A stretch of 15,027 nt of DNA from the NCBI GenBank assembly GCA_029558215.1, contig JAKQFZ010001245.1, positions 1 through 15,027 on the forward strand, read 5' to 3'. The stretch comes from Candidatus Omnitrophota bacterium (GTDB lineage Bacteria; Hinthialibacterota; Hinthialibacteria; JAKQFZ01). Position numbers and translations under genes: made by a program. The notes beneath the pieces were generated by a model. The model saw nothing but the letters and a program-made list of their open reading frames with translations, had not been told where the DNA came from and searched no databases. Position 1 is the first letter of the stretch; every line of letters starts with the position of its first letter. Shown piece after piece: positions 12,001 through 15,027 of this stretch.

Positions 12001-12267
12001 GTTGCGGCAGGGAGGCTCCTGCTTCAGCAGCGTCACCATCACAAGGCGGCTCAGGCTTTTTGGCAGGCGATCCAGATCGAGCCTCGCGATGAAGAGGTCT
12101 ATCGTCATCTGGCTTTGTGTCAGGAGAATCTTGGCGAGCCACACCACGCGTGGAATACGCTTGAGAGCCGGGCGGATGTCCTGGCGAAATCAGGCAGAGT
12201 GCATGAAGCCGTCGAGGAGTATTTACACCTTGCTGATCTCTATCTGCAGGAAGGCGCTGCAGACTGA
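1..12267 (+). CDS. Giant TPR-repeat solenoid protein, 5' end outside window
   Basis: The frame is open from base 1 to TGA 12265-12267, giving 4088 residues with the N-terminus missing. The GTG at 190 is not the start: the repeat containing it runs in phase from Thr at 76 (proline position) to Pro at 238, 54 residues apart, and there is no stop upstream. The whole length is alpha-helical repeat, rich in Leu, Ala, Glu, Gln and Arg, with the TPR signature of LA-x-x-Y/F-x-x-x-G-x-x-x-x-A helices followed by an xLxPxN turn. Proline-to-proline spacing is mostly 54 residues, with 34, 58 and 74 as variants. I see no catalytic motif, membrane segment or other domain; a signal peptide cannot be judged. 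Bases 2540-3225 lack the regular proline turn and are rich in Trp. TPR solenoids usually bind partner proteins, so a scaffold role is inferred; the partner is unknown. The last unit is cut mid-repeat after Gly-Ala-Ala-Asp, just before the second ORF. Confidence 0.95.
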   Translation, partial: VGDLLLGDDKQDESEGIFRKILEIDTANTEALQKLAILYRRRGEREKLETTYLTLGAIFEKQGVIGRAIKVYEGALRCVPESVPLLERLAQSHADKGDDKEASQAYEHLLALVPDHAQARQFLAEQASRAPVAAVAEEGTPTKDILSRVRQLLGKGDAAAAEKLLLEALEADPDKVEVRIALGGLYTSTKRLPEALKTLTLVKATGEESRTVREKIIQVGKDLLTTEGESLGDLSRDDVTGIVLQSCCDLAQDYQRSGLHGKAAQILSLGREMVPDEPRLLEQMGDLYAEAGSIDRLAEVAEQLASLYRKRGEIENIGDAYERLLSVDPGNLLGLERLVEWEQERGSLIGRFQMALSFANALSSKGLVGRAAEILRQARSYDMDALSNLSDDDREAALQRILQATEKLASLNKARGEIREITLDRNLLAGQLAAQQCHEQAIAIASEVVQDAPQESAAWLVLASSYHATGQLERALESYTRLAEFFDTEATLTDRDSIRRAEDAYRTILALDPQALWAEENLARLLSRSGREREALDLLQALLEKIRKTKDVGRVISVARLIVSLDPNDRDALSVLKDTLTERGDTAGALGVLDSLVAILRRESSEKGKPSADVLDLLKQRIQLQPGRVEYRTELADFLAQTGEVEKATAEWSAVAEIFISQGRADLAEKAFEKQIGLSPQSPRIREAFGGMLRSVGRLQDSAANYAIAARLYHEQNHVEESLKDVRTALQIDPWSEEAMQAALSLASGGSVAQNEVERWGEQCIQLAERFVRRSDFEQAIDLLQQLLTVIPGQRDASMLLAETLAGKGMVGEAARIFIALGEQARSEKKLLEAVEYFKRVAVLTPDDAEIQLLLGSVLCDVGNREAAAEHWSVGLDRLLHAQDWEGLFAALCPMRMLAEHNIQLSRKITASLEEIVSKWPQANKKPEVLKVWMDARLNLLALLGNDIARVDVAQEIRALAARLVTEEEACAQAWEWLGRASETTDPKKASSLLKAAALYGAQGEGERTRSLCDEVRALSCVSLQDRETLVALLFGAGEAEQAQREQLALAEGLLDAGEVEAATAQFEKSLEHNPNQPLVLERLFDLYVQRSLTEKARQVAQMLSEHWEQEKNILQAIAWQKRVLLPGREEKDEQQLMVTALTGLVKAELDCRIGQVLRLASLFESAGMHLEKKATIVCCASILRDRDEHGRSLQLLKTLAQEYPNEPEVLEQLGTLLTKCGEHREAFEILTKAAALYRQSSRFDSAATCYRDAMQSSNTQTADLTVKTWREFAEMYLTMGRFGEALGIFREAAESLLSLGLQDKIQEFLRGLADQNPQAGQAFESLADLFLEKGYAEHARWCLLQAAEFYASHQWFSKAQQIYETLVEKDPSLTEAATRLTQIYRQRGLDSEAATFCLHILQDSLVGKADAELRQFYLDLARQCQPESIAVLEASVGFHESALSLARGKKEQQAIGKELASLQCRLGERFLSENDFESAVCHLQAAMELDAKNPQVLALSEKIEKRRIERAPTEAAAEGIQKAEELVSKKKFADAAKLLETLLQSDPYNLRVTLDLCDVLVGQKKEDEAFSLMQEQGAHFVAENLLTSAQKCLERCCNLQPDEPESHLSLAGVLSRLGHREGAVKEYEKVLNLAEEKDLDELALNASRAALALEPDNLRFGQKQAMLLESSGETEQARLSWLTLSQRARERADEESRARFLQRALSVWPEDLQVEERIPVQQELAQSFVSLGRLEQAATLFDQSAHAARLVEQWNLLAKGLEFVLADDRISSSLRGRQGLEWLVEAYEKTKNADKAVGVWRQLARHLFEQGDCAGALKAYRSLLALQEGDLDALEQACQIAQEAGLDDEGLALHRDFLSALRTAGLLTKAEQVVLLLLGLQRKRFEKEQGVRKVKCAKEICATAEQLASVLRERGRERTIASTLSEIARTLAQQECFQESIEILQRAVGEDPDHVESLVLLGEALEQTGDKEQAIQVRLRLVSLLDTERLLAVKGNRETLLKAYGALSVLEPQKGEWCESLARIHALDGNKEEACRCLREALKRVEKEDQESRLRILRQLIALDAKDISALEEAAEVEAAQGFRDKAVQLLLQINALISADVVDTQSSENKRLCVLGRIVALDSERLQERRVLGQLLAQSNQKDEAVREYLKAADGFRTRGQLPQAIECCQDALAVDESAREARRLLAEILTATGQRTQAVVQRLALAAQEEAEGNTKQAEAEYRAVLEMDTWNISALLKLSAIAADASAVEKAEWLLRISQLAMRCLENNDYSQAQQLYRQALSINPQDIALMEGLCRVLERSGEVREAVSARMTLAELHSQQGRQAEASFSYREILRMMPDDSDLMMLLARKSEECGNIQDSVDSFIQVGRILSRRGEWVDASSAFSEAIRLAPANLEANESLLDALKHIQDKSAEGKARMREARISLLTLLKSQDRTPAVVRRIRAVCGDLLKTNSKDDFALRVMADSWMDEDESQRIRLLLNLADAYLEKAQTDQAVAVVRELQSSASLAADDRRRVIAVLEKANLRDEVLKESESLVDYFFANEREEEAVNELISLLNKHPEQIPSRIRLHNALRDMGNSSAARGQALRLAEHFTSQGDQSSACTWMETALLAQQPAREVRDVAQFLARGRFSSDEEELVIRLSRTYAELGMREKAQETLLALGETLESSEHYDRAIAVLEQAVAQQEENPRAWESLSRLYGRQLIHDKSSDMALRLARYYRKRGVRHEAEKWFREALSHVASLSVQQELAELLWSTGSRQAALDEICLVAESLAGAQQSSESVSLVSRFLEEDPRNTRLLLALAGLHERVGNREAQIETLLQAAESWREKEFLSKAHLVYQQIIRIDPVNEKAYEALASIHLERGMDGEAVKQYLSLAEQYKALDAAQADAAKLERVLTRVLELDAQNASALKSLAAIYEQQASVKDRTKAREARDRQIAVLGQLVPALLRLNDLEGASASLDRLRALSPQNPVIGKLDEEIQNRRVAVLPQEALLKMLSKARQLTSEGSIPQAIQQYEEILDAEPMHVAAIVALCDVLQRTQQSDRASKLLEEKGLAFLESGLLPQAQNCLERCCSLCPDNMTVHQALARTFALQGMRPRAVEILLHVASVIEEQNVEQAIQVLREAESLAPDQMDLRVRIAGLLGRAEQFEESRREYSLAIDTLEQNGRPDLAAAAIESLLQHACPSEMEQKLTLQMRLARRLFELDRSERASKVALEVGEAALEFSHWDVARQAFEMLFSVPQVEPAYRSLDNRERLAEAQKRIGAVQKASEQYNLIADECIGKGDLKRAFSAYQKIFALNPEDMSALERLFELAIQMDEDALGVDYGLQLGRSLAAKGLLGKAETTYQQLLNLEQRRDQFNPEIYRATTSFFLDKGDSDKAVGCLLDLALRYEQKHQTDLQQEVYENILSLKIDSPKVLVACQLLARLQESSGKTEQALATYQRLAEIFRAKENLSDFIDVFRHVLRLAPHEESHYKSMAQAYIHLRQTPEAIDFFEHLADSAAKAQDWQTALLAIRQLVEIRPEWHSYRQQEILYLQNLGLTDEALDCAQESAEDFLKKGMPEEAILILEALLKGQPDQPRVRSQVDEIRGQLDSDKRQQDRQRVLQEAAVLENQGNISGAIAAYEKAIRSGVPAATTLESLARLYSESARSGVVEHVEKAIDLYSQLAQQAQRNRQTESACSHLRKACALDPERVGLLNALARAYSDAGDMERAVATFMKVADIHQAQGLLDSLEDDYRRILAIEPENLNIRGRLGSLLAERNCVDEATEQFWMQAQEYEKREVIPRAISALQRILTLKPDHLPARRRLVQLYLQKGDARASLEQQREVVRMLLVAGKPDEAIQECRTALELEPGNLLMREELASLYTQLGYIKEALAQRLEMLEICREKELVGPILEICETILKDHPDRTDVSERLVQTLLDGGQAAKAIQECRRIAGLLEKLEPEVAIKRYKMILELTSDDLHAHQGLIRVYRRQNQKEQAFEHLVAAGRLLLQQRHHHKAAQAFWQAIQIEPRDEEVYRHLALCQENLGEPHHAWNTLESRADVLAKSGRVHEAVEEYLHLADLYLQEGAAD
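1876..2202 (+). repeat. Two perfect 162-base TPR-derived repeats
   Basis: Turn prolines fall at 1876, 2038 and 2200, each 162 bases apart. The units have the same three-helix layout as the array near 11113-11763, which shows that the 54-residue unit is used across the whole first gene. The next turn proline (2374) is 58 residues on, a variant spacing. Confidence 0.88.
4501..5655 (+). repeat. Large internal duplication, copy A
   Basis: Residues from 1501 onward match residues from 2986 onward (copy B, 8956-10107). The first 98 residues align without a gap at an offset of 1485 residues, with 36 identities by my hand count. Shared landmarks are the charged linker with two Arg (4519-4524), LCDVL, and LERCC at 4780-4794. 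Colinearity continues through a long proline-poor stretch of about 115 residues to the AGLLTKAE motif near 5593, where the offset has drifted by only two residues. Ends are approximate; weaker similarity continues to about 5860. Confidence 0.7.
7846..7879. repeat. Perfect 14-bp inverted repeat with 6-base loop inside the giant TPR gene
   Basis: Bases 7846-7859 (GCACTTCTCGCGCA) are exactly complementary in reverse to 7866-7879 (TGCGCGAGAAGTGC), with the loop ACAGCC at 7860-7865. It starts on a codon boundary and encodes ALLAQQPAREV, the turn between one repeat's last helix and the next repeat's first helix. The stem is GC-rich and would make a strong mRNA hairpin or DNA cruciform. No T-run follows, so it is not a canonical intrinsic terminator. 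Confidence 0.9.
8956..10107 (+). repeat. Large internal duplication, copy B
   Basis: This is the partner of copy A at 4501-5655. It opens with the linker DEEIQNRRV, has LCDVL and LERCC (9235-9249) at the same spacing, then a similarly proline-poor section, then KGLLGKAE near 10042. Conservation is at protein level; the DNA has diverged, with only short identical runs such as GAGCGATGCTG, so the duplication is old or under strong drift. Confidence 0.7.
11113..11763 (+). repeat. Four consecutive perfect 162-base (54-residue) TPR-derived repeats
   Basis: Proline codons closing the xLxP turn fall at 11113, 11275, 11437, 11599 and 11761, each exactly 162 bases after the last. Each unit reads P-x-N, then L-x-x-LA-x-LY with Gly at +17, then a second helix with Ala at +22, then a third helix ending in Leu before x-x-x-P. 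That is three helices per unit, where a standard TPR has two in 34 residues. The bases are diverged; the period is carried by the protein pattern. Confidence 0.9.
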
Positions 12268-12310
12268 ACAGGTTAGAAGCGATGAGGGCATTTCAGACAC
12301 AGTCTTCTGC
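12256..12310. repeat. Imperfect inverted repeat at the ends of the junction segment
   Basis: Bases 12256-12266 (GCTGCAGACTG) pair with 12300-12310 (CAGTCTTCTGC) at 9 of 11 positions, including six contiguous pairs AGACTG/CAGTCT. The loop is 33 bases. The arms lie at the edges of the 56-base segment defined by the TPR register, which would suit the ends of a small inserted element. An imperfect repeat of this size can occur by chance and the loop is long, so a folded RNA is not assured. No T-run follows, so it is not a terminator. Confidence 0.35.
12270..12272 (+). promoter_or_regulatory. Weak candidate ribosome binding site for the second ORF
   Basis: AGG lies nine bases before ATG 12282, just after the stop of the first ORF. 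It is the only purine-rich Shine-Dalgarno-like match in the 14-base gap and is only three bases long. If the second ORF is translated independently it would probably depend on ribosomes finishing the first. Confidence 0.25.
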
Positions 12311-15027
12311 CAACTACCAGAAAGCCGCTTTGGTACTCAACAAGGCGTTGGCGCTGGATCCAGATAATCTGATTATCCATGAGCGGTTGGCGTCTGTCTA
12401 CGAGCGACAAGGGAATACGCGCTCTGCAGCCGAGCGGATGCAATTCATCGCCCATACGGCCAAAAGAGCAGGCAACGGTGCCTTGCTCGAAAAGACCCTT
12501 TTGAAACTGGTGGATCTGCTTCCTGACGATCCCGAAGTTCTCCAACAGATGGCGCATTTCCGAACCAAGCAGGGGCAACTCAGGGAAGCAGTAGTGGTCT
12601 TGGAGAATCTGCTTGGCATCCATGAACGACAGGGAGCGTTGCCCAAAATTGCCTCAACCTGTGAGCAGATTCTCGCTCTTGAACCTCAGCGTAGCGACAT
12701 TCGTGAGAAACTCATCGGTATTCAGGAAGAGAAGGGATCTCAGAAAGAGGTACTTGCCGAGCGACGTGCTCTTGCCGAAAGCCTCGTTGAGCAGGGCAAT
12801 CTTCAGGACGCTCTTCAACAGTTTCGCCTCATTCTTTCTGTTGAGCCGGAAGATATCGCAGTTCTGGAACGGATGGCGGAACTCAGCGATCGAACGGGTC
12901 TCAAAGAGCAATCTCATGACGGATATGTGAAACTGGCTTCGCTTGCAGCTCAGCCCGAACAGGCTCTCCAGATCTACCAGAAGGCTGTTCAGACGTTTGC
13001 GACCAAACCTCGTACCTGGCAGAAACTTGCTGAATGTGCCGAAGCGACGGGGCAGAAGGACGTAGCGGTCGCCGCTTTTGAAAAGGCTTCGCAGCTGTTT
13101 CTGGACACCAGTGAGCCCGTGCTTGCTGAGAAGTGTTTGCGCAAAGTCAGGGAATTGGCGCCCGATTCACAGCGTGCGCGTGAGATGTTGATTCGTTTGC
13201 TGAAGTCTCAAGGCAAACGTGGTGAAGCCCTTGAGGAACTCCTGGACCTGGCTGGAATCCTTCGCGAGAAGGGGGAAACGACTGAGGCGTGTCGGCTCTA
13301 TCAAGAAGCGCATTCGGAGAATCCCGATTCGCTGGCTGCTGCTTTTCAACTTGGGGAAGTGTATCAGGAAACAGGTCAGACACAGGCTTTCTGTCAACTC
13401 TATGAGAAACTGGGGGCACAACGAAGTGCCGAGGGTGACCTGGAGGGATCTTTAGATCTCTACAAACGGCTGTTGGGAGTGGATCCCGACAATGTTGATG
13501 CGCTGCAGGGGCTTGCTACGACACTGCGGGCAATGGGTGACACGAAACAGGCGGTTCTCAATGTCCGTCGCCTGGCAGAAATTCTGTGTGCTCAAGCCCA
13601 GGACAGCTCCGCGGAGGCGGTGAGGCCTCTGCTTCTTTCTCGGGCACGTCAGTGTTTGTGGGACGCGATAGAATGGGCTTCTGAGGATGCAGATCTCCAC
13701 TGTCAGATGGCTGCAGTTGAAGCGTTGCGAGGTGACAAGGAACAAGCAGCGCGAATTCTTGTGGACTTCTGCAAGAGGAGTCTTCTGAAGTTTCGGTCAG
13801 AGGAGACGCAGACGGGTGAAGTTGCGGCCAAAGAGACTTTCGAGAAACTGCTTGCCCAGACAGAAAACATCGTCGGTGATTCGCCACTTGTGCATGAGAT
13901 GCGCTCGGAGGTCAACAGCGCCTTTGGGCAGATCCAGGAGGCTGCGCAGGATCTTCTGAATGCTGGGGATCTTCATCAGAAGCGGGGCAATCCAGCCGCT
14001 GCATTGCTGGATTTTGAACGTGCGCGCAATGTGCTTCCTGACTCTGACCAACCATTGGAGCGAATCTTTGCACTGTGTAAGCAACGGGGTGATGCAAATG
14101 CTGCGGTTGCTGCAGCCTGGCAACTGGCAAAGCGATTCCGTGACCGATCCCAGGGGGAAGCCCTCGATCAGATGCTCGGAGAGATCGCAGTTCTCACTCC
14201 TTCCGATGCCAGAGTTCATGAGTGGCTTGTGCTGAGCGCCCTGGAAAGCGGTCAGCAGCAAAAAGCCATTGAGAAAGCCCTGCTCGGAGCGGATGCCCTG
14301 ATTGCACAACAGCACTTTCAGGAAGCGGTTGTCCTTTGTCGTACGGCGCGGGAGAAGATCGGTCTGAATCCAACGCTCTCCGAGAAGATCATGGAGTGTC
14401 TCGTCCAACGCCAGGACATTCGAGGCGCGATCGCCGAAGCAACGGATCTGGCCACACAGTACCAACAGGAAGGGGTTCTTGATAGAGCCATTGCCCTCTA
14501 TCAGCGTGCCATTACTTGGGAGCCTCGAAATACGGTTCTCCGCAAATCGCTTGCTGAGCAACTGGCCTCGGCGGGCAGGATTGATGATGCCAAGCGCGAG
14601 TGGCTCGAACTGGCCGGTCTCTATACACAGTCCGGTCTGGCGGAGAAGGCAGTCGAAGTTCTGAGAGGCGTGAGAAACCGTTTTGCGCAGGACTTTTCGA
14701 TCCGTCATCAACTTGTGCAGTTGCTTCTGAAAGAAGGGATGAACCGATCAGCCGCTCAGGAAGGATCGGCTCTGCTGGATGAGATCTGGGGGCAGATTCA
14801 GACGTCTGAGGGCGATCAAAAGAGAGGCCTTCTTCAAGAGTCGCGTCAGTTGGCTGAGCAGGTGCTCGCGGCCAACCCCGATCTTGGGGATATTGTTGCC
14901 GTCTACGCTGAGATTCTCTTCTGTCTGGGGGATGAATCAGCCTATGCGGATCAGAAAATCCGTCAGGCGACTCTGCTCAGAGAGACCAACGATTACACTG
15001 GTGCAACCAACTGCTTGCAGGAGTCGC
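12282..15027 (+). CDS. TPR-repeat protein of the same family, 3' end outside window; possibly the displaced continuation of the upstream gene
   Basis: Frame 3 is open from ATG 12282 to the window end, giving 915 complete codons without a stop; I read it codon by codon. The protein begins MRAFQTQSSANYQKA and enters a TPR unit at once, with prolines at 12360, 12522, 12684 and 12846, exactly 54 residues apart, the same unit as upstream. Later repeats are less regular but stay helical, for instance GVLDRAIALYQRAITWEP near 14476-14526. No other domain is seen. ATG 12282 is the only ATG before the first repeat; the frame is open upstream only to 12237, after TGA 12234-12236. The only Shine-Dalgarno-like bases are AGG at 12270-12272, nine bases before the ATG, which is weak. 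The gap to the previous stop is 14 bases, so coupled translation is plausible. The gene may be a native tandem partner or the back part of one broken gene. The coding call is firm; the start is moderate. Confidence 0.9.
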   Translation, partial: MRAFQTQSSANYQKAALVLNKALALDPDNLIIHERLASVYERQGNTRSAAERMQFIAHTAKRAGNGALLEKTLLKLVDLLPDDPEVLQQMAHFRTKQGQLREAVVVLENLLGIHERQGALPKIASTCEQILALEPQRSDIREKLIGIQEEKGSQKEVLAERRALAESLVEQGNLQDALQQFRLILSVEPEDIAVLERMAELSDRTGLKEQSHDGYVKLASLAAQPEQALQIYQKAVQTFATKPRTWQKLAECAEATGQKDVAVAAFEKASQLFLDTSEPVLAEKCLRKVRELAPDSQRAREMLIRLLKSQGKRGEALEELLDLAGILREKGETTEACRLYQEAHSENPDSLAAAFQLGEVYQETGQTQAFCQLYEKLGAQRSAEGDLEGSLDLYKRLLGVDPDNVDALQGLATTLRAMGDTKQAVLNVRRLAEILCAQAQDSSAEAVRPLLLSRARQCLWDAIEWASEDADLHCQMAAVEALRGDKEQAARILVDFCKRSLLKFRSEETQTGEVAAKETFEKLLAQTENIVGDSPLVHEMRSEVNSAFGQIQEAAQDLLNAGDLHQKRGNPAAALLDFERARNVLPDSDQPLERIFALCKQRGDANAAVAAAWQLAKRFRDRSQGEALDQMLGEIAVLTPSDARVHEWLVLSALESGQQQKAIEKALLGADALIAQQHFQEAVVLCRTAREKIGLNPTLSEKIMECLVQRQDIRGAIAEATDLATQYQQEGVLDRAIALYQRAITWEPRNTVLRKSLAEQLASAGRIDDAKREWLELAGLYTQSGLAEKAVEVLRGVRNRFAQDFSIRHQLVQLLLKEGMNRSAAQEGSALLDEIWGQIQTSEGDQKRGLLQESRQLAEQVLAANPDLGDIVAVYAEILFCLGDESAYADQKIRQATLLRETNDYTGATNCLQES
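12360..12848 (+). repeat. Three perfect 162-base TPR-derived repeats at the head of the second ORF
   Basis: Turn prolines fall at 12360, 12522, 12684 and 12846, each 162 bases apart, with LA or a similar pair at +9/+10 and Gly at +17. The unit is the one used by the upstream gene, so the two frames belong to one repeat family, and the second frame is coding from its first residues. Confidence 0.9.

Larger units (their letters stand above)
12256..12311 (+). other. 56-base frame-disrupting segment between the two TPR frames
   Basis: Skipping 56 bases here joins the first frame to the second in exact TPR register. The proline at 12082 and the proline at 12360 are 278 bases apart; 278 minus 56 is 222, or 74 residues, a spacing that fits the rest of the protein (54 plus one 20-residue helix). 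The join then reads LYLQEG-NYQKAALVLNKAL, and GNYQKA is a textbook TPR turn. The exact ends can slide: 12256-12311 and 12265-12320 both restore the register. The segment holds the TGA that ends the first ORF, a second frame-1 stop TAG at 12274, and the ATG of the second ORF. The register arithmetic is seen directly. That the segment was inserted is inference; a native gene boundary or a single-base indel are alternatives. Confidence 0.5.

Noticed and set aside
11230..12147. Antisense ORF of 305 codons, minus strand
   Set aside because: It lies wholly opposite clear TPR coding sequence, and its translation has no recognisable domain. It is a shadow created by the low use of TTA, CTA and TCA codons on the + strand.
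12265..12276. Read-through or TGA reassigned as a sense codon
   Set aside because: A TAG follows in the same frame at 12274 and another TGA at 12283, and frame 1 downstream is not TPR-like, so reading through one TGA would not restore the protein.
12247..12302. Programmed translational bypassing joining the two ORFs, as in phage T4 gene 60
   Set aside because: No frame-1 codon from 12250 to 12262 equals the codon 56 bases downstream, so no matched take-off and landing pair preserves the exact register. The CAG at 12247 and CAG at 12300 match but shift the register by one residue, and such matches are common by chance.
12253..12311. Intrinsic terminator after the first ORF
   Set aside because: The only hairpin is imperfect, has a 33-base loop and no following T-run, and coding resumes at once.
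13797..14711. Antisense ORF of 304 codons, minus strand
   Set aside because: It lies opposite the second TPR ORF and its translation shows no domain or repeat; the + strand frame is continuous TPR here.

Overview
The window is almost entirely protein-coding on the + strand and holds two consecutive very large open reading frames made of tetratricopeptide-type (TPR) helical repeats. Both run off the window, the first at its left edge and the second at its right. Base composition is close to balanced GC/AT, coding is dense and the genetic code is the ordinary bacterial one. The general picture is a bacterium that keeps giant TPR proteins. I cannot name the phylum: TPR-only sequence carries little taxonomic signal, and no rRNA, tRNA or housekeeping gene is present.

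Layout. Positions 1-12267 (frame 1) encode at least 4088 residues and end at TGA 12265-12267. The frame is already open, and already in repeat register, at base 1, so the GTG at 190 is an internal codon and not a start. After a 14-base gap a second frame (frame 3) opens at ATG 12282 and stays open to base 15027, giving at least 915 residues of the same repeat family. There are no RNA genes, insertion sequences, CRISPR arrays, convincing promoters or terminators, and no gene-free stretch longer than that 14-base gap.

Repeat structure. The proteins are not simple 34-residue TPR arrays. Over long runs the helix-ending proline motif (xLxPxN) recurs exactly every 54 residues (162 bases), which implies a three-helix unit. 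Some intervals are 34 or 74 residues, fitting 14 + 20n (addition or loss of one 20-residue helix). Intervals such as 58 also occur, and one long stretch (about 2540-3225) is irregular. A larger module of roughly 380 residues occurs twice in colinear order (about 4501-5655 and 8956-10107), so the gene seems to have grown by large duplications as well as by single repeats.

Main points of interest. (1) The junction of the two frames: if 56 bases (for example 12256-12311) are left out, the repeat register passes from the first ORF into the second without a break, and those 56 bases carry an imperfect inverted repeat near their ends. This suggests one protein of more than 5000 residues that has been interrupted, although two native tandem genes or a single-base frameshift remain possible. 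(2) A perfect 14-bp inverted repeat with a 6-base loop lies inside the first gene at 7846-7879. (3) The three-helix repeat architecture itself. No catalytic domain, signal peptide or membrane segment is visible. The role is inferred only as a very long solenoid scaffold for protein-protein contacts.
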